Source: Bacillus sp. S3
Lineage (GTDB): Bacteria; Bacillota; Bacilli; Bacillales; Cytobacillaceae
Assembly (NCBI RefSeq): GCF_005154805.1
Contig: NZ_CP039727.1
Coordinates: forward strand, 4,771,501-4,835,500
DNA length: 64,000 nt
Direction: 5' to 3'
The notes under the pieces are model-generated. The model was not told the origin of the DNA. It saw only the letters and a program-made list of their open reading frames with translations, and did not search any database. The position numbers were made by a program, and so were the translations under genes. Positions 22,259-34,954 of this stretch are shown piece after piece (position 1 is the first letter of the stretch; each line of letters opens with the position of its first letter).

Positions 22259-22332
22259 CGCGCCTTAGAGGATTCGAACCTCTGACCGTACGCTTAGAAG
22301 GCGTATGCTCTATCCAGCTGAGCTAAAGGCGC
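22259..22332 (-). tRNA. tRNA-Arg (anticodon TCT)
   Basis: A complete cloverleaf: acceptor GCGCCTT/AAGGCGC, loop CTTCTAA. It is the last recognisable gene of the minus-strand rRNA-tRNA operon. Confidence 0.93.
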
Positions 22333-22339
22333 ATTATAT

Positions 22340-22423
22340 GAATGGCGGAATTAGCCCCTCGCTCCGGTTACCCGACCTACACCCTTTGCAGGGGTGCCTC
22401 TTCAACCTATTGAGTACTTCTCC
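22340..22423 (-). pseudogene. Decayed tRNA-Ser with GCA anticodon
   Basis: Reading the minus strand, GGAGAAGTACTCAA, GAAGAGGCACCCCTG and GGGTGTAGGTCGGGTAACCG match the 5' half, anticodon stem and long variable arm of bacterial tRNA-Ser(GCT). The anticodon loop reads CTGCAAA, so the anticodon is GCA instead of GCT. The T-arm and the 3' acceptor strand are lost: after GAGGGG there is no TTCAAAT and no CTTCTCC. It cannot form an acceptor stem and is probably non-functional. Confidence 0.7.
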
Positions 22424-22437
22424 CTAAAATAAAATGT

Positions 22438-22511
22438 CTCCGCAGGTAGGATTCGAACCTACGACCGATCGGTTAACAGCCGATTGCTCTAACCAGCTGA
22501 GCTATAGGCCC
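22438..22511 (-). pseudogene. Chimeric tRNA: Ile-like 5' half, Asn-like 3' half (anticodon GTT)
   Basis: The 5' part, GGGCCTATAGCTCAGCTGG, is that of tRNA-Ile. The anticodon arm (CTGTTAA) through the 3' end (CCTACCTGCGGAG) is that of tRNA-Asn. The acceptor strands GGGCCTA and CTGCGGA pair at only one of seven positions, so the molecule should not fold into a normal tRNA. The D, anticodon and T arms are intact. A recombination or deletion between neighbouring Ile and Asn genes would produce it. Confidence 0.75.
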
Positions 22512-22519
22512 AAAGGTGA

Positions 22520-22590
22520 AGCGGGTGATGAGAATCGAACTCACAACATCAGCTTGGAAGGCTGAGGTTTTACCACTAAACTACACCCGC
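22520..22590 (-). tRNA. tRNA-Gly (anticodon TCC)
   Basis: Cloverleaf with acceptor GCGGGTG/CACCCGC and loop CTTCCAA; 71 nt. Confidence 0.93.
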
Positions 22591-22605
22591 ATAGAAAAGA
22601 TTTGG

Positions 22606-22676
<71 letters not shown>

Positions 22677-22691
22677 TCATTATTACTAATG

Positions 22692-22766
22692 GGGCGGCTG
22701 ATGGGAATCGAACCCACGAATGTCGGAACCACAATCCGATGCGTTAACCACTTCGCCACAACCGCC
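22692..22766 (-). tRNA. tRNA-His (anticodon GTG)
   Basis: Cloverleaf with acceptor GGCGGTT/AGCCGCC, loop ATTGTGGTT region and C discriminator, as in bacterial tRNA-His. Confidence 0.92.
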
Positions 22767-22770
22767 ATGG

Positions 22771-22855
22771 TGGTGGAGGGGGACGGATTCGAACCGCCGA
22801 ACCCTGAGGGAGCGGATTTACAGTCCGCCGCGTTTAGCCACTTCGCTACCCCTCC
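22771..22855 (-). tRNA. tRNA-Tyr (anticodon GTA)
   Basis: A type II tRNA with a long variable arm, loop CTGTAAA and acceptor GGAGGGG/CCCCTCC. The 3' CCA is encoded. Confidence 0.93.
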
Positions 22856-22866
22856 AAATAAAAAGA

Positions 22867-22939
22867 TGGCTCAGGACGGAATCGAACCGCCGACACAAGG
22901 ATTTTCAGTCCTTTGCTCTACCGACTGAGCTACTGAGCC
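22867..22939 (-). tRNA. tRNA-Phe (anticodon GAA)
   Basis: Cloverleaf with acceptor GGCTCAG/CTGAGCC and loop CTGAAAA; 73 nt. Confidence 0.94.
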
Positions 22940-22983
22940 AAAAAAAATTATATTTCAACAGTAGATACCTACTGGAAGAAAAA

Positions 22984-23060
22984 TGGCGGTCCGGACGGGA
23001 CTCGAACCCGCGACCTCCTGCGTGACAGGCAGGCATTCTAACCAACTGAACTACCGGACC
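22984..23060 (-). tRNA. tRNA-Asp (anticodon GTC)
   Basis: Cloverleaf with acceptor GGTCCGG/CCGGACC and loop CTGTCAC; the 3' CCA is encoded. Confidence 0.94.
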
Positions 23061-23063
23061 ATA

Positions 23064-23137
<74 letters not shown>

Positions 23138-23305
23138 ATAGTAAAAATAATAAAGTTTTGCCCATGCTCAAAGTTTACATGAACTGTATCAATCTCAGCA
23201 AGCATATTCAAGCAGCAGCTCGATTGATACAACTCGCAGTTTATTCATTGAAGCAACGCTCGTTGCTCCACGCCGCGATAATAACAATAAAGTTTTGTGA
23301 TTTAA
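23138..23305 (-). other. Structured insertion 1 in the tRNA cluster, with partial fMet duplication
   Basis: Between fMet and Ser there are about 165 bases instead of a short spacer. The far side (about 23253-23295) repeats the 5' end of the fMet gene and its leader (GTGGAGCA plus an A/T-rich stretch) with a few changes. The middle has a 10-bp stem, TGTATCAATC (23185-23194) with GATTGATACA (23222-23231), around a 27-nt loop containing TATTCAAGCAGCAGCTC. Confidence 0.65.
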
Positions 23306-23398
23306 TGGCGGAGGAAGAGGGATTCGAACCCCCGCGCGGTTTAACCCGCCTGTCGGTTTTCAAGACCGATCCCTTCAGCCGGACTTGGGTATTCCTCC
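23306..23398 (-). tRNA. tRNA-Ser (anticodon TGA)
   Basis: A type II tRNA with a long variable arm, loop CTTGAAA and acceptor GGAGGAA/TTCCTCC; the 3' CCA is encoded. Confidence 0.93.
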
Positions 23399-23427
23399 AT
23401 TTTATATAAAATCACAAAGTCATTTGG

Positions 23428-23501
23428 TAGCGGCGGAGGGGATCGAACCCCCGACCTTACGGGTATGAACCGTACGCTCTAGCCAGCTGAGCTACACCGC
23501 C
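23428..23501 (-). tRNA. Elongator tRNA-Met (anticodon CAT)
   Basis: Acceptor GGCGGTG against CGCCGCT with a terminal G-T pair, loop TTCATAC. This matches Bacillus elongator tRNA-Met rather than the initiator. Confidence 0.88.
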
Positions 23502-23519
23502 GTTTTAAAAAAATAATAG

Positions 23520-23593
<74 letters not shown>

Positions 23594-23602
23594 ATTTTTT
23601 TA

Positions 23603-23678
<76 letters not shown>

Positions 23679-23679
23679 A

Positions 23680-23832
23680 CAATTTAGAAAAAACATTAGT
23701 GTGTACACGCTTGTTTTGTTATCGTCGTCCCGACTTCAGAAAGCTTATTCAAGCAGCAGCTCAGTCGGTACGCTGAGGATTTTTCAAAGAAGCATATTCG
23801 GTCGTGCTCTACCAATTGAGCTAAACCGGCGT
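23680..23832 (-). other. Structured insertion 2 in the tRNA cluster, with partial Thr tRNA duplication
   Basis: Between Thr and Val there is an extra stretch of about 150 bases. It ends (23805-23830) in an exact copy of the first 26 bases of the Thr tRNA gene. Its middle has a 10-bp stem with one mismatch, CGTCCCGACT (23726-23735) with AGTCGGTACG (23763-23772), around a 27-nt loop that differs at only two positions from the loop of insertion 1. Confidence 0.65.
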
Positions 23833-23841
23833 AATTATTTA

Positions 23842-23917
23842 TGGTGGAGGATGACGGGATCGAACCGCCGACCCTCTGCTTGTAAGGCAGATGCTCTCCC
23901 AGCTGAGCTAATCCTCC
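23842..23917 (-). tRNA. tRNA-Val (anticodon TAC)
   Basis: Cloverleaf with acceptor GGAGGAT/ATCCTCC and loop CTTACAA; the 3' CCA is encoded. Confidence 0.94.
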
Positions 23918-23920
23918 ATA

Positions 23921-23995
23921 TGGTGACCCCTACGGGATTCGAACCCGTGTTACCGCCGTGAAAGGGCGGTGTCTTAACCGCTTGACCAAGGGGCC
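23921..23995 (-). tRNA. tRNA-Glu (anticodon TTC)
   Basis: Cloverleaf with acceptor GGCCCCT/AGGGGTC and loop CTTTCAC; the 3' CCA is encoded. It is the first tRNA after the 5S gene. Confidence 0.94.
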
Positions 23996-24038
23996 AACTA
24001 TAAAATAAGGCAAAATAATAGCCCCTATTAGGGGCTTA

Positions 24039-24155
<117 letters not shown>

Positions 24156-24236
24156 CTATTTATTTGAGGTTTCATTCCCTCAAAACTAGATAATGCAGAA
24201 GAAGTTTTTGTAAAAACGAGTTCAACCAATATAAAA

Positions 24237-27172
<2,936 letters not shown>

Positions 27173-27360
27173 TAAAAAGGTTTATAACTCTTATTCAATA
27201 AGAGAGAAAAACTAAAATGGCGATTACTCGATGTTTACTTTGCTTCTTCTTACGATTATCTAGTTTTCAAGGAACAAAAAAGTCTTGAGAGAATTGCTCC
27301 CTCAAAACTAAACAAACAAGAAACGTCAACCTTATTATCAATCCGAAAGGACTGCATTAT

Positions 27361-28916
<1,556 letters not shown>

Positions 28917-28997
28917 AGTTGAGTTGATTAGCTCATAATTTAAAACGTTGGCTTAGTTTCTATAGAAGAAACTAATAATTTATTGTTTGTTGACGTT

Positions 28998-29026
28998 TTT
29001 GTTTGTTTAGTTTTCAAAGAACAAAG
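28998..29026 (-). promoter_or_regulatory. rRNA operon leader antitermination (boxA-like) site
   Basis: The minus strand reads GTTCTTTGAAAACTAAACAA shortly before 16S. A similar GAAAACTAGATAA follows in the 16S-23S spacer, as in Bacillus rRNA operons. Confidence 0.6.
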
Positions 29027-29053
29027 TCACTCGTAAAAAGCGGTTCGAAAATT

Positions 29054-29082
29054 ATATTAACATATTTCTCAAATTCTATCAA
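29054..29082 (-). promoter_or_regulatory. rRNA operon promoter P2
   Basis: Minus-strand TTGATA (29077-29082), a 17-base spacer and TAATAT (29054-29059), proximal to 16S. Confidence 0.65.
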
Positions 29083-29137
29083 CCATCAATTTCATTTGAT
29101 TTAGATTGACTATCGCGTTTTCAAAAGCAACTCTTAT

Positions 29138-29166
29138 ATATTATCATGTCGTGCACACAAAAACAA
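29138..29166 (-). promoter_or_regulatory. rRNA operon promoter P1
   Basis: Minus-strand TTGTTT (29161-29166), a 17-base spacer and TAATAT (29138-29143). It lies 84 bases upstream of P2, the tandem layout of Bacillus rRNA operons. Confidence 0.6.
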
Positions 29167-29367
29167 GAAAAACTTTTTTCTAATTCTTGCTTATCCACTC
29201 TTTTAAAGAGCAACTTTATCAGTTTAACACCGTTCGTGTTCACTTGCAATAGAAATTTTTCCAATACTACAGCAATCACCTGTAAATCGTTTTCCGCTTT
29301 GAATTTAAGGGTGGCTCCCCCCACCTCATTGATCTATAAACAGATGTTGCCTAAAAATAAAGTTTAG

Positions 29368-29523
29368 GCTCAAGCAGCCTCATTATTTTTATTTTGCTAT
29401 TATTTTGGTGGAAGTATCGGAGGAACAGCAAGCGGTACATTTTATAGTCATTTTGGCTGGATTGGGGTTGTGGCTAGATCGCCGTTCTTTCTATACTTTC
29501 TCTCTTGGTTTCGATTCGGTTAG
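29368..29523 (+). pseudogene. Remnant of an MFS transporter C-terminus
   Basis: A 51-codon open stretch bounded by stops reads AQAASLFLFCYYFGGSIGG and continues with SGTFYSHFGWIGVV. This is the style of the penultimate helices of MFS drug or sugar transporters. There is no start codon or ribosome binding site and nothing of the rest of the gene. The flanks (29167-29367 and 29524-29705) contain nothing else I recognise. Confidence 0.6.
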
Positions 29524-29705
29524 GAACGATTACATAAAATAGAATGATGTTTTCCCCTCATAAAGCTTAATAAGAACATAAGGTGGGAATGGTCTATTAA
29601 AAGTGATCTCTTAGGACATTTCGAGCTGTTTGAAAGTTGAAAATGCCCATTAGAATCCATCTATTAGACATTCCCAACCGTTTAGATGGCGTGGCATTCA
29701 CTAGG

Positions 29706-30176
29706 CTAATGTAACTTTTTCTCAAAACAATCCACTTCATTTGCGCGATTTGATTGAGCTGTTTTAAAGTATTTAAAACCAACTGAACTCCAGAACCTTT
29801 TTGCCTTCTGATTCCCTTTTAGAACGCCAATCCGTAAAACCTTACATCCTTTTTCAGCCATCTCATTTTCAAAAAGGATATAGGCCAGCCTTCCAAATCC
29901 AAACCCTTGATAATCTGCATGAATCATCAGCAGCCCAAGCCATGGACTCTGATCTTTCTCATTCAATGGTAAATAGTCGATAATACCGATATAAGTATCA
30001 TCAAGCTTAATAAAAAGGCTCTTTGTTTTGCCATTTACTAACTCCTCTTTTACTTCTTCAAGTGTTCTTCGTTCCTTACCATTCTCTAGCTGGTTGTACT
30101 CCGGATTTGAATTGATGATTTCAAGAGCGATATAGGATGTTTCGCTTGTTATTTCTTCAAAATGTATGGAATCCAA
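29706..30176 (-). CDS. GNAT family N-acetyltransferase
   Basis: This 156-residue protein has the GNAT fold. Motif A reads IHADYQGFGFGRLAY near residue 95, with QGFGFG as the acetyl-CoA phosphate loop, and a GNQKAKRFWSSVGFKYFKT segment lies near the C-terminus. It transfers an acetyl group from acetyl-CoA to an unknown amine. The start is TTG at 30176 with AAAGGTG nine bases upstream; no ATG fits. It is a single gene. Confidence 0.87.
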   Translation of the reverse strand: MDSIHFEEITSETSYIALEIINSNPEYNQLENGKERRTLEEVKEELVNGKTKSLFIKLDDTYIGIIDYLPLNEKDQSPWLGLLMIHADYQGFGFGRLAYILFENEMAEKGCKVLRIGVLKGNQKAKRFWSSVGFKYFKTAQSNRANEVDCFEKKLH

Positions 30177-30298
30177 TTTGTATCACACCTTTCATATTTA
30201 GTTTATCAAATTGCTGAAAAATAAAAACAGAGAGGCTGGCTCTTCTGCTAACTATAAGCTTTATTAATAAGACTGTATGTTGAATTGCCGCTTCATTT

Positions 30299-30452
30299 TC
30301 AGCTTATCTTTTCCTGTTTCCCTTGATCTGCCTGAATAGCCCTCATAGTACGTAATTTATAAATGCCAATTAGCAAAATAAATCAGACAGGAGTAACAAA
30401 TAAGGCAACACGAGTATCTTCCGCAAGGGATAAATAGAAAAGCAGGGAAAGA
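30299..30452 (-). pseudogene. Remnant of a membrane protein C-terminus
   Basis: On the minus strand the fragment FYLSLAEDTRVALFVTPV, a stop, then LIGIYKLRTMRAIQADQGK ends at a stop at 30299. It has transporter character but is interrupted by an in-frame TGA and has no start. The identity is unknown. Confidence 0.4.
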
Positions 30453-30466
30453 CCTTTCCCCGCTAT
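30439..30466. other. Hairpin, possibly a bidirectional terminator
   Basis: An 11-bp stem with one wobble (AGCGGGGAAAG / CTTTCCCTGCT, minus strand) is followed by TTTTCTATTT. Confidence 0.45.
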
Positions 30467-30554
30467 ACTTTGAAATATGGCTGCCCTTTCAGAAACTTAC
30501 GACATTAGATGTATATAAATGGAATAGGATTCACTTCTTCAACACCCAATAACA

Positions 30555-30642
30555 GAGTTCTATCAGCAGATAACTTGTTTCAATCAGCGCTTTTCACCGT
30601 TCTATCAGCGTATAACCTTATTCAATCAGCGGCCATCCTCCA
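30555..30642. repeat. Second copy of the CAGCGCTTTTCACCG repeat family
   Basis: Two units with TTCTATCAGC, TTTCAATCAGCG and CTTTTCACCG match the 42-bp array at 21932-22075, more than 8 kb away. The array abuts the truncated serine hydrolase gene. Confidence 0.75.
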
Positions 30643-30676
30643 ATTTTTGATATTCCCCATTAATGGCGACGTGGAA

Positions 30677-30925
30677 CTATGTTGTGAAACAAGAAAATTC
30701 GAGGCGTGACAGGCACTGGGTCTGATAGGTTTGTGACGGATTATATGTATAGGTTTGACCTGTATTTGCATCGTAAACACCAACGGACACGGTATTACTT
30801 CGAGAAGCAATATAATTGGTTACATCCGGACCCAACACGGTCGCAGCAGATACAGAAACCTTTCCACATAGCAGCATCGCCATCCCTGCTAAGGCAAAGA
30901 CGACTACCTTCTTATAAAACCTCAT
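30677..30925 (-). pseudogene. Truncated secreted serine hydrolase (beta-lactamase class A-like)
   Basis: The 82-residue product has a signal peptide (MRFYKKVVVFALAGMAMLL... ending SVSAA) and then NTVSVGVYDANTGQTYTYN, the first strand pair of class A beta-lactamase-like serine hydrolases. The protein stops soon after, before the SxxK active site, and the remainder is missing. ATG 30925 has AAAGGGA upstream. The 3' side runs into the dispersed repeat at 30555-30642, so loss of the rest is likely. Confidence 0.65.
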
Positions 30926-30978
30926 TCCAAAATCCCTTTCCAATAAATCTATCAATCTTATTCTATATTACTGCAGCT

Positions 30979-31016
30979 CTTATAAAAAAGAAGGGTCCAC
31001 GGAAAGATCCGTGGAC
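30979..31016 (-). terminator. Terminator of the YitT family gene
   Basis: A 9-bp stem (GTCCACGGA / TCCGTGGAC) is followed on the minus strand by CCTTCTTTTTTATA. Confidence 0.85.
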
Positions 31017-31024
31017 ACCTAGGG

Positions 31025-31864
31025 TTATGCTTTCGAAATATCAATAAATCCTTCCCCGAACACATCACGAACATCATGGATCGCGATAAACGCATTCGGA
31101 TCAGTGGATTGAACAATTCGTTTCAACTTTATTACTTCCTGCTTACTAATAACTATATAAAGAATTTCCTTTGGTGTCTTTGTATAATAACCATGACCCG
31201 AGTATACAGTTACCCCTCTGTCCATAGACGTCGTCACTTGTTGGGCGATCTCATTCGGATGATCAGAAATAATCGTAATCGCCTTCTTCGGATTCAAGCC
31301 TTCAATCACAAATTCCATCACTTTTGTACCTACATATAGCATAATAATCGTCAGCATCAGCTTTTCAGCACCAATAATAAAATAGGAAGAAAAAGCAACG
31401 ATTAAATCAAAAAACAATAACCCATAGCTAATACTCCAGCCTAAAAACTTATGAGTAATCCTCGCTAAGATGGTCGTACCTGCCGTTGTTCCGCCAACCC
31501 GAATAATTAAGCCGATCCCAACCCCTATAATAACGCCGCCAAAAATAGCATTCACCATCAACTCATCAGATGCAATACTCCAGCCTTCCGTCAGATGAAG
31601 AAAAAGCGAATTAAACACCACGGCAATAATCGTATAAATTGTGGTGATCTTATTCAAAAATTTATAACCGACAATTAACAAAAAGGCATTCAGAATTAAA
31701 TTGACTAAACCAGGTGACCACTCAAATAAATAGTAGGTAATAATCGTGATCCCTGTTACCCCGCCTTCCCCAAGCTCGTTCGGAATTACAAATATATTCA
31801 CACCTACTGCAAAAAGAAAGGCTCCAATAATGATAAATATGATGTCTTTAGTTGTTTTTTTCAT
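31025..31864 (-). CDS. YitT family membrane protein (DUF161 + DUF2179)
   Basis: The 279-residue protein has about five or six transmembrane helices in residues 1-170 (including GGVTGITIITYYLF near residue 34 and GGTTAGTTILARIT near 123). A cytoplasmic DUF2179 domain of about 80 residues (AITIISDHPNEIAQQVTTSM) forms the C-terminus. This is the standard YitT/YvjA architecture. The molecular function is unknown. GGGGTAG lies before the ATG. The gene is single, with its own terminator. Confidence 0.9.
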   Translation of the reverse strand: MKKTTKDIIFIIIGAFLFAVGVNIFVIPNELGEGGVTGITIITYYLFEWSPGLVNLILNAFLLIVGYKFLNKITTIYTIIAVVFNSLFLHLTEGWSIASDELMVNAIFGGVIIGVGIGLIIRVGGTTAGTTILARITHKFLGWSISYGLLFFDLIVAFSSYFIIGAEKLMLTIIMLYVGTKVMEFVIEGLNPKKAITIISDHPNEIAQQVTTSMDRGVTVYSGHGYYTKTPKEILYIVISKQEVIKLKRIVQSTDPNAFIAIHDVRDVFGEGFIDISKA

Positions 31865-32043
31865 ATACTACCCCACTGCTCATAAAAAATAGGTTCTCAA
31901 GCACAAACTCACACCATTATATCGTGGAACATTCAATTTTAACAATAACCTTCGTGCCTGTTTGTGTAAGGAGAAGAAGCGGTTTATAATTCACTTACCT
32001 ATTGCAATTATTAAAACACGTGAAGTAAAGGAAATCACTTATT

Positions 32044-33384
32044 ATGTTTGAATTTCATGTTTCTTATTGGATCATCTTCTTCCTTGCGGTGATGGCCGTA
32101 ATTGCCTGCTTCTTTTTTATCAGAAAAAATAACAAACTGAAAACCTCTTTACTTGATTTGGAGGAGAAACTTGCCTCCGTTTTGGACTATACAACAGACG
32201 CGATTAATATTACAGCTTTGGATAGCACAGTCCAGTATGTAAATCCTGCCTTTGAGCAGATGTATGGCTGGAAGAATAAGGAGTTGTTCAGAAAACCGTT
32301 GCCGATTATCCCAGAGTCACTCCGGAAGGTGGAAGAGCTTCAACGCGTCCAGCTACTCGCGGGAGAATCGATTCGTCAATGGGAAGCCCAATTTTTACGG
32401 AAGGATGGCAGACTGATTGATGTGAGTGTCTCAATCTCCCCCTTACGTGATGCGAACGGGGAGATTTACGGATTTGCCGCAATTACAAGGGATGAAACCG
32501 AGCGAAAGAAAATCGAAAAGAATTATCAGATGATTGCTGAAAACTCCTCTGATATGATTCGCTTAATTGATAAGGATGGTGTAATTCAATATGCCTCCCC
32601 TTCCCATCAAACCCAATTAGGGTACCATCCAAATGAGTTAATTGGGCTGGAGTTTCCCCAGTTTATTCACCCTGACGATCGCGAGGCAGCCGCAGCAATT
32701 TTCACCAGCATCATGAACGAACCGAAATTGGTGAAGATGGAATATCGAAAAAAACACAAGAATGGGCATGTCTTGTATGTGGAATCCCATTACAATCCTT
32801 ATTTTGACCAAGCCGGACAGTTAACCCATTATATTGTGGTGTCTCGGGATATATCAGAAAGGAAGCATTATGAACAGACCTTAAAGGACCTCGCCTATCT
32901 TGATCCCTTGACAGGTGCGCTGAATCGGCGTGCTTTATACAAAATTTTGACAGAAACCGTCGATCAGGCGGCTGCTGAAGAGCGCAAATTTGCTTTGTTT
33001 TTTCTCGATTGCGACAAGTTTAAGTGGGTAAATGACACGATGGGGCACGATGCCGGCGATGAGTTGCTGAAACAATTGACTGCTCGCATTCAGGATGTCC
33101 TTCCTGCGGAGGCGTCTCTGTTCAGAATGGGCGGTGATGAGTTCGCCATCCTGCTTTTCCGTATGGATAGTTTGGAAACGGTCACTGGGATTGCTGCTGC
33201 CATGTTGGCCTCTCTGCAGCAGCCGTGGTCGATTGGCTCCGATGAACCAATTGCAGTTACCTGTTCGATTGGCATCAGCATTTTTCCAGAGGACGGTCGG
33301 GATCATAAAACGTTAATGAAGCAAGCAGATAAGGCTTTATATGCAGCAAAATCGGGTGGGCGGAATCAATATTGGTATTTTTAA
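32044..33384 (+). CDS. PAS-PAS-GGDEF diguanylate cyclase
   Basis: This 446-residue protein has one N-terminal transmembrane helix (residues 8-25), PAS domains at about 45-155 and 160-280, and a GGDEF domain from about 288 to the end. The domain opens with LDPLTGALNRRAL, and the active-site motif MGGDEF near residues 362-367 is intact, so it should make cyclic di-GMP from GTP. No RxxD inhibitory site is evident before the motif. No EAL or HD-GYP partner lies nearby. The ribosome binding site, AAAGGA, is weakly spaced. Confidence 0.92.
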   Translation: MFEFHVSYWIIFFLAVMAVIACFFFIRKNNKLKTSLLDLEEKLASVLDYTTDAINITALDSTVQYVNPAFEQMYGWKNKELFRKPLPIIPESLRKVEELQRVQLLAGESIRQWEAQFLRKDGRLIDVSVSISPLRDANGEIYGFAAITRDETERKKIEKNYQMIAENSSDMIRLIDKDGVIQYASPSHQTQLGYHPNELIGLEFPQFIHPDDREAAAAIFTSIMNEPKLVKMEYRKKHKNGHVLYVESHYNPYFDQAGQLTHYIVVSRDISERKHYEQTLKDLAYLDPLTGALNRRALYKILTETVDQAAAEERKFALFFLDCDKFKWVNDTMGHDAGDELLKQLTARIQDVLPAEASLFRMGGDEFAILLFRMDSLETVTGIAAAMLASLQQPWSIGSDEPIAVTCSIGISIFPEDGRDHKTLMKQADKALYAAKSGGRNQYWYF

Positions 33385-33535
33385 GTAAGGCAAACAGGAT
33401 TATCCCAAATTTGGAAGGCCTATTGGTGGATTTGTGGGTTCGATCAGTGAAATGGATGGGGCTTTTGAATCGATTTGGATTCGAATGGGCGAATTCTTTC
33501 TTGGATGCAATACGCACATCAATTTTTCCAGAAAT

Positions 33536-33909
33536 GCATCCTATACCCCTTATTGGATGCATTTCGCGCTTCAATTTTTTCAGAAGTGCATCCTATACCC
33601 CTCATTGGATGCATTTCGCGCTTCAATTTTTCCAGAAATGCATCCTATACCCCTTATTGGAGGCATTTCGCACATCAATTTTTCCAGAAATGCATCCTAT
33701 ACCCCTTATTGGATGCATTTCGCGCTTCAATTTTTTCAGAAGTGCATCCTATACCCCTCATTGGATGCATTTCGCGCTTCAATTTTTTCAGAAGTGCATC
33801 CTATACCCCTCATTGGATGCATTTCGCACATCAATTTTTCCAGAAGTGCATCCTATACCCCTTATTGGAGGCATTTCGCGCTTCAATTTTTCCAGAAGTG
33901 CATCCTATA
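33536..33909. repeat. 52-bp tandem palindromic array (GAAATGCATCC family)
   Basis: ATGCATCC units begin one base before 33536, 33588, 33640, 33692, 33744, 33796, 33848 and 33900: eight copies at an exact 52-base period. Each unit holds an 11-bp inverted repeat, GAAATGCATCC / GGATGCATTTC, around TATACCCCTTATT, plus a 17-base A/T-rich linker. Overlapping open frames here are by-products of the repeat. The family recurs at 63326-63525. Confidence 0.9.
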
Positions 33910-34066
33910 GTAAAATGACTTTTTATAAACTCCTTCTTATAAGTATCCTGTCCAAGAAAAGGCTGCCGGAATTGATCTGAACTGGCCAATTTCTATTATG
34001 CCATCGATAGAGTATGATAGAATCATAAAAACAGCAATGGTACCCGTACATAAGGATGTGAGACAG

Positions 34067-34768
34067 TTGAAACGAATGCTTGCCATCAGTGATATTCATG
34101 GGGATTTAGATAAATTTGAACGGCTTTTGGAGCTTGTTGAATATGACTCAGACCGTGATCAGCTATTGTTATTAGGTGATTTTGTTGATCGGGGGCCTCA
34201 TTCGAAGGCAGTTTTAGACAAAGTCATTCATCTGAAGAACGAGGGAGCGATTGCCTTAATTGGCAATCATGAAAAGATGATGATAGATGCTTTTCAGGGA
34301 GATCCAATGAACTTGAAAAGATGGTATTACAATGGCGGAATAAAGACGCTTCAAAATTACGGCTATGAAATAGAAAAGGACGATGCCGAGTATTGGTATA
34401 CGACGGACGAAATGCCTGAGCCAATTCAGATGAACGAGGCGATCCGCACGCACATTGAAATACTAAAGACGTTTCTGTACTACTATGAAACAGACACCCA
34501 CATCTTTGTTCATGCAGGGGTTCATCCAAATACACCAGTAGCTTCGACGGAACCACATACACTAGTATGGATTCGCGAGGAATTCCACAAGGGATACAAG
34601 GGAGAAAAGACGATTGTATTTGGACATACACCGACAACCTATTTGCACGAAAGCAGCGATGTATACTTTGGGGATAATCATATCATTGGAATCGACGGCG
34701 GCTGTGCATATGGCGGAAGATTGAATTGTCTCAATGTTGGGACTTCACAGGTTTTTTACGTGGAATAA
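34067..34768 (+). CDS. Metallophosphoesterase (PPP-type serine/threonine phosphatase family)
   Basis: This 233-residue cytoplasmic protein has all PPP metal motifs: SDIHGD near residue 8, GDFVDRG near 37, GNHEKM near 67, and later histidines in FVHAGVHP and FGHTPT. It is likely a manganese- or iron-dependent phosphatase acting on phosphoproteins, nucleotides or signalling molecules. I chose TTG 34067 because AAGGATG lies 8 bases before it; ATG codons at 33998 and 34037 lack such sites, and ATG 34076 is also possible. The gene stands between a repeat array and two small frames. Confidence 0.85.
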   Translation: MKRMLAISDIHGDLDKFERLLELVEYDSDRDQLLLLGDFVDRGPHSKAVLDKVIHLKNEGAIALIGNHEKMMIDAFQGDPMNLKRWYYNGGIKTLQNYGYEIEKDDAEYWYTTDEMPEPIQMNEAIRTHIEILKTFLYYYETDTHIFVHAGVHPNTPVASTEPHTLVWIREEFHKGYKGEKTIVFGHTPTTYLHESSDVYFGDNHIIGIDGGCAYGGRLNCLNVGTSQVFYVE

Positions 34769-34795
34769 ATTAGTTCGTTAGGGCGGTGAGGGACA

Positions 34796-34939
34796 ATGGC
34801 ATATATCATTGCATCGGATATTTTCACACCAGCCAGCAGAAGATTCGTGACAGCAAAAGGATTCAGGATAAAAAGGAATAAAAGGTTTGAATCAGGAGGA
34901 AAAGGGTATATAAAAATCACAAGGCTAAAACAATACTAA
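34796..34939 (+). CDS. Small basic protein, 47 residues
   Basis: A short frame starts MAYIIASDIFTPASRRF and ends ITRLKQY; it is rich in Lys and Arg. GGCGGTGAGGGACA precedes the ATG, a good ribosome binding site. It begins 28 bases after the phosphatase stop and is followed after 15 bases by another small frame, so the three may be co-transcribed. I do not recognise it. Confidence 0.4.
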   Translation: MAYIIASDIFTPASRRFVTAKGFRIKRNKRFESGGKGYIKITRLKQY

Positions 34940-34954
34940 AACAGAAAGGGACTG

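Noticed and set aside
29121..29324. 67-codon minus-strand frame upstream of 16S
   Set aside because: It overlaps the rRNA promoters and lacks a ribosome binding site.
33536..33909. CRISPR array
   Set aside because: Units are palindromic, the linkers are themselves repeated instead of unique spacers, and no cas genes are present.
33372..33980. Long open frames of 147-202 codons in three phases
   Set aside because: They come from the 52-bp repeat, whose period of 52 shifts frame each unit. The product is a repeated meaningless motif and no ribosome binding site is present.
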